This document shows, one piece after another, positions 8,577 to 16,465 of a DNA stretch of 54,421 bases; the first letter of the stretch is position 1, and each line of letters begins with the position of its first letter. The stretch is taken from the IMG/VR virus record IMGVR_UViG_3300017598_000553, positions 1 through 54,421 of that record; one strand, 5' to 3'. Origin of the DNA: a virus. The position numbers and the translations under genes are program-made. The notes below the pieces were generated by a model, which did not search any database, was not told the origin of the DNA, and saw nothing but the letters and a program-made list of their open reading frames with translations.

Positions 8577-8851
8577 ATGCTATATATTTAAGTGAAAGAA
8601 TAAAACGAGGAGATACTGTAAGAATAACTACAGATACCGCTGTAGGAGTTATTGGAAGAGTGACTGATATAAGTCCTGCAAATAATGGTATTGAGATACA
8701 GGGGTTTAAAGAAAATGAGTTACTTGAACAAATAGATAATGCCGTGGAATTTGATAAAGCACTATTCCCAATATCGGATATTAAATATATATTTAGAGTA
8801 ACATTAAATGAAATAAAATCAACAGAAACTAATGGCGCAGATGATAGCTAA
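8573..8851 (+). CDS. Hypothetical protein, small beta-rich
   Basis: 92 residues, overlapping recU by 4 bases and the dUTPase by 20. The sequence 'GDTVRITTDTAVGVIGRVTD' then 'NGIEIQGF' reads like a small SH3- or KOW-like beta barrel, followed by a stretch rich in acidic residues. No enzyme motif is present. I do not recognise a family. Tight coupling on both sides indicates that it is made with the DNA-metabolism genes. Confidence 0.55.
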   Translation: MNAIYLSERIKRGDTVRITTDTAVGVIGRVTDISPANNGIEIQGFKENELLEQIDNAVEFDKALFPISDIKYIFRVTLNEIKSTETNGADDS

Positions 8852-9272
8852 TTTAAAATTTAAAAAGATAAACCCACTAGGAGTTGCACCCACAAAAGAT
8901 AGAGACTCTGATGCTGGCATAGATTTGTATGCGGTAGGAAGGATAAAACTTGCCTCAGGAAATAGAGAAGCGATTTCAACAGGGTATGCGGTAGCTATAC
9001 CAAACGGATATTATGGACAAATTGAAGAGCGTAGCGGATTCTCTATGAGAAACACATTAAAATTAAAAGCCGGAGTTATAGACTCTGAATACCGCGGAGA
9101 AATTAAAGTAGTATTTCAAAATTGTGGTTCATATCCAGAAGAAATAGAAGCTGGAGAAAAAATAGCACAAATAGTAATACACAGGCAACCCATAGTTAAA
9201 TTTGAATTTGTAGAAGAGCTGGACGATACAGACCGCGGAGAAAAAGCATTTGGCTCATCCGATAAAAAATAG
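8832..9272 (+). CDS. dut: dUTP diphosphatase (trimeric dUTPase)
   Basis: 146 residues with the five dUTPase motifs in order: I 'DSDAGIDLYA', II 'EERSGFSM', III 'AGVIDSEYRGEI', IV 'GEKIAQIVI' and V 'DRGEKAFGSS' at the C-terminus. It hydrolyses dUTP to dUMP, keeping uracil out of phage DNA and feeding dTMP synthesis. The start at 8832 lies inside the previous gene; an alternative ATG at 8841 would shorten it by three residues. Full length for the homotrimeric family. Confidence 0.95.
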   Translation: MAQMIANLKFKKINPLGVAPTKDRDSDAGIDLYAVGRIKLASGNREAISTGYAVAIPNGYYGQIEERSGFSMRNTLKLKAGVIDSEYRGEIKVVFQNCGSYPEEIEAGEKIAQIVIHRQPIVKFEFVEELDDTDRGEKAFGSSDKK

Positions 9273-9293
9273 CCAACCGTCGAGGAATACTAT

Positions 9294-11852
9294 ATGATGA
9301 ATAAATACTCAAAGGAAATCTGGAATGATAATTACAGAGGACCCCACGAAGAAACTGTAGAAGATACTTGGAAACGCTTAGCAAATGAAGCAGCAAAACC
9401 TGAAAATAAAAAAATAGAAAAGAAAGTGGCAAATGAGTTTTATTCAATTCTGAAAGATTTTAAATTTATCCCCGGCGGTCGTATCATGGCAAATCTTGGC
9501 ATCAATACGCGACATGCAACTACCCTGATGAATTGTTATGTGCATCATCCTAAAGACATTAATTATAAAGATCCGGATTCGATTGAGGGGATCTATAATA
9601 TGTTAAAAGCTCAGGCACATACTCTGAAATCAGAAGGTGGTTATGGAATAAATTTTAGTTGGATCCGTCCCGCAGGAGCTTATGTAAAAGGTATTGGAAG
9701 CAGAACCCCAGGTGTGTTGAAATTTATGGAACTTTGGGATACCTCTTCTGAAATTATTACTATGGGGTCTGAAAAAATTCTTGGTGAGCTAAAAGAAGAT
9801 GAAAAAATAAAAATAAGAAAGGGTGCTCAAATGGGAGTCCTTTCTGTTTGGCATCCGGAAATAGAAGACTATATTACGGCAAAACAAACTCCGGGACGAT
9901 TAACTAAATTCAACCTGTCAATAGGAATTACTGGCGGGTTTATGAAAGCAGTAGAAAATAATAAAAACTGGCAACTCATTTTTCCTGATACAGAACACCC
10001 TAAATATGCATCAGAATGGAATGGGGATATCGATCAATGGGTAAGTAAAGGTTACAAAATTATAGTTCATAAAACTGTAAAAGCTAAAGATCTTTGGGAT
10101 AGCATATCTTATGCTACCTACACAAGGAATGAACCAGGAGTTATATTTTTAGATTTATTTAATAAATTAAATTCACTCAAGTACGCTGAAAAAATCTTTG
10201 CAACTAACCCTTGTGGAGAAATAGGAATGGCAACAGGAGTATGTAACTTGGGTTCTCTTAATCTCACAAAATTTGTTAAACTGGAAAATGAAAAACTAGT
10301 ATTCGATTTCGATGAATATGCACGGTGTGTAAATATTGGCGTGAGATTTTTAGACAATATAAATGATATATCTAGAACGCCTCTGCCCGAATATAAAAAT
10401 TCTATGACTACAAAACGTAGAATAGGTTTAGGAAACATGGGACTCGGATCTTTAATGATAATGTTTGGTATAAGATATGGGTCAAAAGAATCACTAGACT
10501 TGATTAAAAATATTTATAAATTAAAAGCTGAAACTGAATTGTTAGCTTCAGCAAAACTTGGTGTGGAAAAAGGTAGTTTTAAATTATTTAATAAACGAAA
10601 GTATTTTAACACCTACTGGTGGAATAATTTAAAAATAGCACCAAGCGTAAAAAAAGAAATAGAAAGTATAGCACATATGCGAAATTCACATCATTCTATG
10701 AATGCCCCTAATGGCAACAGCGCCATATATGCAAACATAGTGACTGGTGGTATTGAACCAGCGTATTTATTAGAGTATATGCGTTGGGCAATTGTGACCG
10801 AGTATGAGAGACGTAATTTAAGGAAAAAAGGATTTACTTGGCCAGACCCTATGAAAGGCGAATGGTTTGAAACTGATCATATGAAATTTAGTATTCGTGG
10901 TGATGAACAAGTGTTGCACGGAACTTTTGACGACACTGATTATGAAGTAGATAAAAATAGAGGTCTCGTAAAAGCTACAAACGTCGAAGATTATGGCTGG
11001 GCATTTGCAAAAAAACACTACAAAAATGATCTACCAAAAATGATAGATAGAGGTGTATTTGCAAGCGCTATGGAGCTCAGTGTGTCAGATCACATTAATG
11101 TTCTTAAAGTAATAGCTCACTATACTAACATGAATAATTCTAAAACAGTTAACTTACCAAACGACTATTCTTATGAAGAATTTAAGTCTTTATATTTAGA
11201 TGCCTGGAAATCAAATATAAAAGGACTTACTACATATAGAGCAGGTACTATGACCGCTGTTTTAGAAACACAAAAAGTAAAAATTTATCAAAATGAACTA
11301 GAAAGACAATTCGAAGAAGCTGGAGATAGAATAATACCGCATGTAGTAAAAATACCAAATGAATATTTTGCCCGTGGTTTTAAAATAAAAGATAATGGGC
11401 GTAAAAAATGGTATATCAACCTAGCATTTGTTGACGATGCCATGACTCGGCCTTATGCGATTTTCGTAAATACAAATAACATAGAGAGTACAGAAGTTAC
11501 TGAAGAACTTATTAAATCTATGGAAAAGCTTCTTATAGAAAAAGGTTTACCTAAAAATCTAATAGAAGAGCAAATAGAAAAATACGAAAATCAAAAAAAC
11601 GCTACTCGAATTGCTAGAATTATTGGGATGGCCCTGCGCCATAATCTGAAGATACAAGATATAGTAGAAATACTAGATCAATACCCACATGAATTATCAA
11701 GTTTTGTTTTTCATTTGAAAAAATTATTGGCTCGTTATATACAAGATGGCACAAAAGTTAAAAAAGAAAAGTGCCCTTCTTGTAAACACAGTTCAATAAT
11801 TTATCAAGATGGATGCAAAACATGTACTAATTGTGGTTGGAGTAAATGCTAA
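9294..11852 (+). CDS. nrdJ: Ribonucleotide reductase class II, adenosylcobalamin-dependent
   Basis: 852 residues, preceded by a GAGG site. Redox Cys81 sits in 'TLMNCYVHHP', the catalytic 'NPCGE' (Cys307, Glu309) and second redox Cys317 follow, and 'APNGNSA' lies near 471. The C-terminus carries a TSCPD-type region and two Cys-x-x-Cys pairs ('CPSCKHS', 'CTNCGWSKC'), typical of NrdJ. It makes dNTP precursors from ribonucleotides using vitamin B12, independent of oxygen and of a separate radical subunit. No NrdA/NrdB or NrdD/NrdG genes are seen. The phage thus depends on host cobalamin. Confidence 0.92.
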   Translation: MMNKYSKEIWNDNYRGPHEETVEDTWKRLANEAAKPENKKIEKKVANEFYSILKDFKFIPGGRIMANLGINTRHATTLMNCYVHHPKDINYKDPDSIEGIYNMLKAQAHTLKSEGGYGINFSWIRPAGAYVKGIGSRTPGVLKFMELWDTSSEIITMGSEKILGELKEDEKIKIRKGAQMGVLSVWHPEIEDYITAKQTPGRLTKFNLSIGITGGFMKAVENNKNWQLIFPDTEHPKYASEWNGDIDQWVSKGYKIIVHKTVKAKDLWDSISYATYTRNEPGVIFLDLFNKLNSLKYAEKIFATNPCGEIGMATGVCNLGSLNLTKFVKLENEKLVFDFDEYARCVNIGVRFLDNINDISRTPLPEYKNSMTTKRRIGLGNMGLGSLMIMFGIRYGSKESLDLIKNIYKLKAETELLASAKLGVEKGSFKLFNKRKYFNTYWWNNLKIAPSVKKEIESIAHMRNSHHSMNAPNGNSAIYANIVTGGIEPAYLLEYMRWAIVTEYERRNLRKKGFTWPDPMKGEWFETDHMKFSIRGDEQVLHGTFDDTDYEVDKNRGLVKATNVEDYGWAFAKKHYKNDLPKMIDRGVFASAMELSVSDHINVLKVIAHYTNMNNSKTVNLPNDYSYEEFKSLYLDAWKSNIKGLTTYRAGTMTAVLETQKVKIYQNELERQFEEAGDRIIPHVVKIPNEYFARGFKIKDNGRKKWYINLAFVDDAMTRPYAIFVNTNNIESTEVTEELIKSMEKLLIEKGLPKNLIEEQIEKYENQKNATRIARIIGMALRHNLKIQDIVEILDQYPHELSSFVFHLKKLLARYIQDGTKVKKEKCPSCKHSSIIYQDGCKTCTNCGWSKC

Positions 11853-11853
11853 C

Positions 11854-11896
11854 ATGCGGAACATTTATTAAATACTATGCGAAACATTTAATAAAT
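11854..11896 (+). repeat. Two 20-bp near-identical direct repeats, period 23
   Basis: Copies at 11854-11873 and 11877-11896 differ at two positions (ATGCGGAACATTTATTAAAT and ATGCGAAACATTTAATAAAT). They fill the 69-base gap between the ribonucleotide reductase and the next gene. A tandem operator or promoter element for the 11.9-16.5 kb block is a reasonable guess, but no further copies were noticed. Confidence 0.7.
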
Positions 11897-11921
11897 AAAA
11901 TACAATCAGACAGAAAACAAT

Positions 11922-12353
11922 ATGGAAGACTTCTTAAACAAAGCTATTGGTAGTTTAGATAGAGATGTTACGGTTAAAGATATAAGGTTAAAAAGTGTAA
12001 GTATGCCAGATAAGGTATCTGAAAAAGTTGAATTTACTGTAGAAGATGAAAATGGCAGAACATTCACTATCTCGGACTGCTGGATAGAAGACTACAAAGG
12101 AGAAAAAGATATTAAAGGTCTTTGGTATTCAACTGGTAAAAATGGAATTTCTCCAATGTCTGCGGTAGCACAATTAATGAAATATCATGGAGTTGATAAA
12201 TTAAAGGACTTCGTAGATAAAAAATTAGCTGTGTATCCGGACAAAAACAATTATCTCGTATTAACTACATGCGAAATTACTGAAGATGATTTGAAATCAA
12301 CAATGGTTGACGAAGAAAAACCAAAGCCGGTCAAAGGCGAACTTTTCGATTAA
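11922..12353 (+). CDS. Hypothetical protein
   Basis: 143 residues, slightly acidic, ending in a charged tail 'EEKPKPVKGELFD'. Alternating strands such as 'KVEFTVEDENGRTFTISDCW' suggest an OB-like or other small beta domain. An acidic C-terminal tail would suit a phage single-stranded DNA-binding protein, but that is only a guess and no family is recognised. No Shine-Dalgarno site precedes the ATG (A-rich leader). It is the first gene after the direct repeats and lies just upstream of the 718-residue unknown protein. Confidence 0.55.
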   Translation: MEDFLNKAIGSLDRDVTVKDIRLKSVSMPDKVSEKVEFTVEDENGRTFTISDCWIEDYKGEKDIKGLWYSTGKNGISPMSAVAQLMKYHGVDKLKDFVDKKLAVYPDKNNYLVLTTCEITEDDLKSTMVDEEKPKPVKGELFD

Positions 12354-12372
12354 ATAATAAAACACAGACAAC

Positions 12373-14529
12373 ATGAAAGTAACACAACAAACTTTACCTC
12401 TATTCAACGAAATGTATGAACTTAAGTTTTCAGAAGACGAAATGCAAAAAGCTTTTTCCGTCCATGACGAGGTAATTGAAAAATTAAAAGACTTAGGAAA
12501 ACCATTCAAGAATACTAGTGTGGGAACTATAAGCCACATAATAGATAATGGGGTAAACACTATAACCCACACTATGTATGTCTCTGATTCTTGGGAAGGT
12601 AGATTGGAAATTCATGCAGGACATCCCGACGAAGAAGATGATGAGGAGGAAGGAAAAGAAACTCTTCCTGCTACTACAACCTCTTATTTTGAACTACGAC
12701 CAGAATTTTTAACCGGTGGTGGAAGAAATTGCATTAAAGTTAAAACAATTGTGCCTGAGCAATTATACACATTATTAGAGAATTTGCACTATTGTAGTGA
12801 AATGGAAATACATGCATTAAATGATGAAGAAATAGAAAAACACAATGGGATTGAAGTTTATGATGATCTGACCTGGTTGATAGAAGTTACGAACGGACCA
12901 AGAATTTTTGAAAAAATAAAAGCAGAAGAATTGAATGATGGCCTTGCTATAAATAGTTCAAAAGAATTCGACGACTCCTTCGATAAAATAATTGAAATGT
13001 GTGATTGGTTACTTCCGGGAGCAAAGAAAACAGAGACAAAAGATGATGTTTTAGAAAAACAACTACTATCTGAAAATTTTGGAGATCGGGGAGAAGCTCT
13101 GGGATATATTGAAGGAATTTTAGAAAAAGACAATCACAGACTTGGAATAATTTCATTATACACTAAAGATCATTATAGGAAATCATCTTACAGACGATTA
13201 TTTTTATTAAATCATGAGGATGATCTTTTTAATTATGCAGATATCGATAGAATTTGTGTTATAGATCGTAGAAATCATTATAGTTATACTACAATTCCTA
13301 TATCTAAAACTGGGGTGTTTGGTAAACTTTTATTTACCGAGGAAGTTACCTTACCTACAAGAGAAGCCTTACAATGGATTGTAAGGCACATTACAGGAAA
13401 TGACACACAATTATATGACGCGTCACAATTAAAATTATCTGTAAAAAAATTCTCTGAGGATATACGACGTAAAAAAGAAGAGGAAGATGAAAAAAAGGCT
13501 CTTGAAACTAAATTAAAGCAAAAAATAGAAACTATAAAAGCTGGTAAAAAATTAATACTAAATGGAATGACTATCAAAAAAGATTCTATTGAATATGAAG
13601 AACAAATTTTAAAACGATCTGATAAAGCTGATTGGGTATACACTTCTTTATTGCGTTTAAGTAGGGCATATAAATTTGATGATATAAATTGGGATTCGGT
13701 ATTTGAAGAATTTATTAGAACCATTTCTCGAGAAAATTCAAAGGGTGAAATAGGAGATGTGTCTTTTGCACTTAGATATGAAGAATCTACTAATAGAGCT
13801 AATATAACTAGCACAAAAACTTACTTGAATGACCACAGAATAAATAAAATGGAAATTCTGGATTGTTTAAGAAGGGCGGTGTGTTATGAAACTCAAGAAG
13901 ATTTTAATGAATTTTTATCTAACGTAAGCAGCTGTTCTCTAAAATTCCACAGATACCTCCAGACAGGAGTAGATTTTCAAGTGTCTGGAATGAGATATAA
14001 CGAAGGATTTTCTTTCAAGTTACCGCTTGAACGTAGAAAAAATTTAATGTATATTGTATTAGGAGACAACGAATATAAAGTTAGAGATACAAACAGGCTT
14101 ATAAATACACAGAACATGAGTGATCTAGGCGAAATTATGGAACTTTTGCTCGGAGATAAAGTTATCGAAGGTATGACTATTGATGACGCAAAAAGTGTTC
14201 TTAAATTAGCTAAAATAGAATTTCAATCTGCTATTGATAAAAGTAAAAAATTATTAGAAGAAACAGAAAAAACCCTCAAGTTAGAAAAACGAAAAGATAT
14301 TCAAATGAATGAAATCACTGTTCGAGAGGGTTATATAGTAAACGGAAAACTTAGACAATATGTGGTAGCAAACTCGGAAAAATGCGAGGTTTATGAATAC
14401 CCCTCAGGAAGATACATATGTATAGTCGACAAATCTACTTCTCAGGTTGGTAAAGATAAACTAGTAAACCGCTTATATGCGTTATCAAATGATCATGCGT
14501 TAGCGCAAGATATCCACACTTTAAACTGA
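12373..14529 (+). CDS. Large hypothetical protein upstream of the Ubl cassette
   Basis: 718 residues, no recognised family. Visible parts are an N-terminal helical region, an acidic patch 'HPDEEDDEEEGKE' near residue 87, mixed alpha/beta stretches, a charged coiled-coil-like segment (about residues 355-400, 'DIRRKKEEEDEKKALETKL'), a Cys-containing region near 495-530 ('DCLRRAVCYET'), a second helical segment near 630-655 and a beta-rich C-terminus. No signal peptide or membrane span. Its position immediately before the ubiquitin-like gene makes it a candidate partner or target, but no E2 or E3 signature was found by eye. Confidence 0.6.
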   Translation: MKVTQQTLPLFNEMYELKFSEDEMQKAFSVHDEVIEKLKDLGKPFKNTSVGTISHIIDNGVNTITHTMYVSDSWEGRLEIHAGHPDEEDDEEEGKETLPATTTSYFELRPEFLTGGGRNCIKVKTIVPEQLYTLLENLHYCSEMEIHALNDEEIEKHNGIEVYDDLTWLIEVTNGPRIFEKIKAEELNDGLAINSSKEFDDSFDKIIEMCDWLLPGAKKTETKDDVLEKQLLSENFGDRGEALGYIEGILEKDNHRLGIISLYTKDHYRKSSYRRLFLLNHEDDLFNYADIDRICVIDRRNHYSYTTIPISKTGVFGKLLFTEEVTLPTREALQWIVRHITGNDTQLYDASQLKLSVKKFSEDIRRKKEEEDEKKALETKLKQKIETIKAGKKLILNGMTIKKDSIEYEEQILKRSDKADWVYTSLLRLSRAYKFDDINWDSVFEEFIRTISRENSKGEIGDVSFALRYEESTNRANITSTKTYLNDHRINKMEILDCLRRAVCYETQEDFNEFLSNVSSCSLKFHRYLQTGVDFQVSGMRYNEGFSFKLPLERRKNLMYIVLGDNEYKVRDTNRLINTQNMSDLGEIMELLLGDKVIEGMTIDDAKSVLKLAKIEFQSAIDKSKKLLEETEKTLKLEKRKDIQMNEITVREGYIVNGKLRQYVVANSEKCEVYEYPSGRYICIVDKSTSQVGKDKLVNRLYALSNDHALAQDIHTLN

Positions 14530-14541
14530 TTGGTTAACCAA
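14530..14541. repeat. 12-bp perfect palindrome before the Ubl gene
   Basis: TTGGTTAACCAA begins directly after the stop of the 718-residue gene and ends nine bases before the ATG at 14550. It replaces a recognisable Shine-Dalgarno site. It could be an operator for a dimeric repressor or a weak hairpin. Function is inference only. Confidence 0.5.
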
Positions 14542-14549
14542 CTAAACAC

Positions 14550-14816
14550 ATGGACGAAAATAAAGAAACATTAGATATTGAAGAGTTTCAGGAACAACTT
14601 GAACGTAAAGTAAGAGTCAGAGTTGTAAGTTCGAAAGGACACGATGATTGGGAAGATGTCCCTGAAATAGCATTATCGAGGATACAAAATGAAACAGCTA
14701 ATAGTAAAAAATGGTTATATATTGATGGAGTACAACAAAATCCAAATAATTTAACTGTAGAAAAATTATTAGATGCAGAGTATGTCATTTTAACTAATGC
14801 TCTCGTAGGAGGGTAA
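14550..14816 (+). CDS. Ubiquitin-like protein with C-terminal Gly-Gly (MoaD/ThiS/Ubl-type beta-grasp)
   Basis: 88 residues. After an acidic helical lead (about 1-18) come a strand pair 'RKVRVRVVSSKGHDDW', a helix 'EIALSRIQNE', a strand-turn 'KKWLYIDGVQQNP' and a last strand 'AEYVILTNALVGG' that ends the protein. This order and the terminal hydrophobic-x-Gly-Gly match the beta-grasp proteins activated by E1-like enzymes (MoaD, ThiS, Urm1, ubiquitin). The mature diglycine end would need no processing. A JAMM protease and a ThiF/E1-like gene follow within 1.5 kb. The fold is inferred from pattern and context, not from a search. Confidence 0.7.
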   Translation: MDENKETLDIEEFQEQLERKVRVRVVSSKGHDDWEDVPEIALSRIQNETANSKKWLYIDGVQQNPNNLTVEKLLDAEYVILTNALVGG

Positions 14817-14828
14817 CCTGTTATTTAA

Positions 14829-14848
14829 GCGCGGGGGAAACCCCGCGT
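14829..14848 (+). terminator. Strong GC hairpin with GAAA tetraloop after the Ubl gene
   Basis: CGCGGGG at 14830-14836 pairs with CCCCGCG at 14841-14847 around a GAAA (GNRA) loop, with a flanking G-U pair. It stands out in very AT-rich sequence. The following bases (TTAGTATTCATTT) are only moderately U-rich, so it may be a weak terminator or an mRNA-stabilising or processing hairpin that sets Ubl mRNA levels apart from the JAMM/E1 genes. Confidence 0.5.
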
Positions 14849-14876
14849 TAGTATTCATTTAATCGAGGTATTTTAT

Positions 14877-15122
14877 ATGAATGGTATAAGTGCTGAAAAA
14901 AGAGGACATCAAGGGAAAGAATATTGGAAATCTAGATTACACCCACAGGGAGAAGAACCTGGTAAATATACAAAAAGATTAACACATAAAAAAGAAAGAA
15001 AAACAATCAAACAAATAATACACAACTTAAAACAAGAAATTGATAGTTTATTTGGACGACATTTACACTATCAACTTAGTAATAATGAGGAAATATGGAC
15101 AAAAAACATGGACTCTTGTTAA
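14877..15122 (+). CDS. Small basic hypothetical protein
   Basis: 81 residues with a GAGG ribosome site. The first half is strongly basic and Gly-rich ('RGHQGKEYWKSRL', 'GKYTKRLTHKKERK'), followed by a helix ('IKQIIHNLKQEIDSLF'). It has no Lys-free region or enzyme motif. It overlaps the start of the JAMM gene by 28 bases, so the two are probably translationally coupled. A nucleic-acid or adaptor role is possible; no family recognised. Confidence 0.55.
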   Translation: MNGISAEKRGHQGKEYWKSRLHPQGEEPGKYTKRLTHKKERKTIKQIIHNLKQEIDSLFGRHLHYQLSNNEEIWTKNMDSC

Positions 15123-15580
15123 CCTATACGCAATTAAATGAATTGATACAATACGCAAAGACGTCTCCAGACAAGGAAATTTGTGGTGCTATAATGGGCA
15201 ATGTTATTGACAAAGATTTTGGATTATATAAAATGGTCAGCTTTGTTCCAATAAAAAATATAGCTGGCGTTGGAGTAGCTGACTACGTGATGGACGGAAA
15301 TGAACTTTTAAGTAAGGTATTGAATAATAGTCAAGTACACATGAATCCAAAAGCACCACTTTCTTTTGTTGGTGTATTTCACAACCATCCTTATTGGCGG
15401 CCAATTCCATCTGAAATGGATATTGAAGGGGCTGGGTATGCTGGAATATACGTGATTTACTCAAATTTATATAATGATTTAATGGCCTGGTATAACGAAG
15501 GATCGGATGATTCAAGTGTCGCTACGGCCACTTATAGAGGTGACAGAGGCTTCGGTGGGGCGTATCTGTATGTAAGATGA
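15095..15580 (+). CDS. JAMM/MPN+ metalloprotease (JAB domain, deubiquitinase-like)
   Basis: 161 residues forming a stand-alone JAB domain. The complete JAMM zinc motif is present: Glu28 ('DKEICGAIMG'), His96 and His98 in 'FHNHPYWRPIPSEMD', Ser106 and Asp109 (H-x-H-x7-S-x2-D). 'KNIAG...DYVMDGNEL' is the usual connecting strand. JAMM enzymes cleave isopeptide bonds or trim ubiquitin-like proteins. With the Ubl already ending in Gly-Gly, removal of conjugates is the simpler role. Phage tail JAB domains (lambda K-type) usually sit with NlpC/P60 and tail genes; here the context is instead Ubl and E1. Confidence 0.88.
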   Translation: MDKKHGLLLTYTQLNELIQYAKTSPDKEICGAIMGNVIDKDFGLYKMVSFVPIKNIAGVGVADYVMDGNELLSKVLNNSQVHMNPKAPLSFVGVFHNHPYWRPIPSEMDIEGAGYAGIYVIYSNLYNDLMAWYNEGSDDSSVATATYRGDRGFGGAYLYVR

Positions 15581-15620
15581 AACCTTTTTAATTTTAAAGC
15601 ATCTAAAGAGAATAGAAAAC

Positions 15621-16226
15621 ATGGAAAAAGTAAAAAATATTTTAATTGTTGGAGCGGGGGGTATTGGTTCATGGATAGCACCAGAGCTTGACCGCCTTAG
15701 AAAAACAAATCAAATAACGACAGCACTAATAACTTTTGCCGATTATGATGATGTAGATACTAAAAATCTGCCTTATCAAAACTTTAATAAATCAGATGTT
15801 CTGGATCCGAAAGTAGAAATAATTTCAGCTAGGTACGGAATGGAAGAAGGCATTAACCAAAAAATAGAAACCAAAGATGTATTCGAAGGATATGATTGTA
15901 TAATAGCAGCTGTAGATAATACAAAATTTAGAAAAATGCTATTTGACTACGTTTTTAATGATAACCCAAAAGTATATTGGATTGATCTACGTAGTGAAGG
16001 AAAATCTTATGCAACATACACTAAAAGTAAAAAACATACATATAAATCTATGTTGAATACTTTGCCGGATAAAGATGTTGAGGATGGTAGTTGTCAAAAT
16101 GCCTGGGAATTAGAACAAGGTATTGTACAGCGTGGAAATATTCACGCCGCAAGTTATGGCGTAAGTTATATTTTAAACTGGTTGCGTGGAGACCCTAACC
16201 CCGCAGAATTTATTCATACATTATAA
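15621..16226 (+). CDS. ThiF/E1-like adenylating enzyme
   Basis: 201 residues. 'ILIVGAGGIGSWIAPEL' (Gly11-Ser17) is the nucleotide-binding loop, 'FADYDDVDTKNLPYQNF' (39-55) is the D-x-D/NL..Q segment that binds Mg-ATP, and 'IIAAVDNTKFRKML' (Asp99-Asn100) is the conserved Asp-Asn. Cys158 in 'DGSCQNAW' is in the right region for a thiol-transfer cysteine. It is shorter than most E1 enzymes (about 240-380) and the usual Arg after NL is replaced (NLPYQ). It should adenylate the C-terminal Gly of the upstream Ubl. Its last base is the first base of the next ATG. Confidence 0.82.
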   Translation: MEKVKNILIVGAGGIGSWIAPELDRLRKTNQITTALITFADYDDVDTKNLPYQNFNKSDVLDPKVEIISARYGMEEGINQKIETKDVFEGYDCIIAAVDNTKFRKMLFDYVFNDNPKVYWIDLRSEGKSYATYTKSKKHTYKSMLNTLPDKDVEDGSCQNAWELEQGIVQRGNIHAASYGVSYILNWLRGDPNPAEFIHTL

Positions 16227-16465
16227 TGGAATTTTACAATAAGCCAGACGATGGCAGACAACACAGGCGACAATCAAAAGACTTTAAAGAAATTGTAAAT
16301 ATACAAACTGATATGGATATCGATGATTTAAAATGGGATCGTACATTTCATAACTGGGAAAACCCTGAAAATTGTAATGGAAGAAAACGGATAAAAAAAT
16401 GTACTATATGTGAAATGATCGATGACGGAAAATCCGTTGAACATTTGAAACCAAAAGGGAGTTAA
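16226..16465 (+). CDS. Small Cys-containing hypothetical protein
   Basis: 79 residues. The start overlaps the E1-like stop (TAATG), and the stop abuts the ATG of the sigma factor. The N-terminus is very polar; residues 50-63 hold 'CNGRKRIKKCTIC', a C-x8-C-x2-C arrangement that could bind zinc with a nearby His. Coupling to the E1-like gene suggests it belongs to the Ubl cassette, perhaps as a substrate adaptor, but this is inference. Confidence 0.55.
   Translation: MEFYNKPDDGRQHRRQSKDFKEIVNIQTDMDIDDLKWDRTFHNWENPENCNGRKRIKKCTICEMIDDGKSVEHLKPKGS

Noticed and set aside
13284-13814. 176-codon minus-strand frame inside the 718-aa gene
   Set aside because: Composition is that of an antisense shadow (Ser/Phe-rich), with no ribosome site, in a solid plus-strand gene block.
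12373-14529. Possible E2 (UBC) domain in the 718-aa protein, around its Cys residues
   Set aside because: No H-P-N or other E2 signature could be seen; kept only as a candidate partner, not as an E2 call.
15095-15580. Lambda K-like tail-assembly JAB protein as an explanation for the JAMM gene
   Set aside because: There is no NlpC/P60 domain, no tail genes nearby on this strand, and the neighbours are a Gly-Gly protein and an E1-like enzyme.
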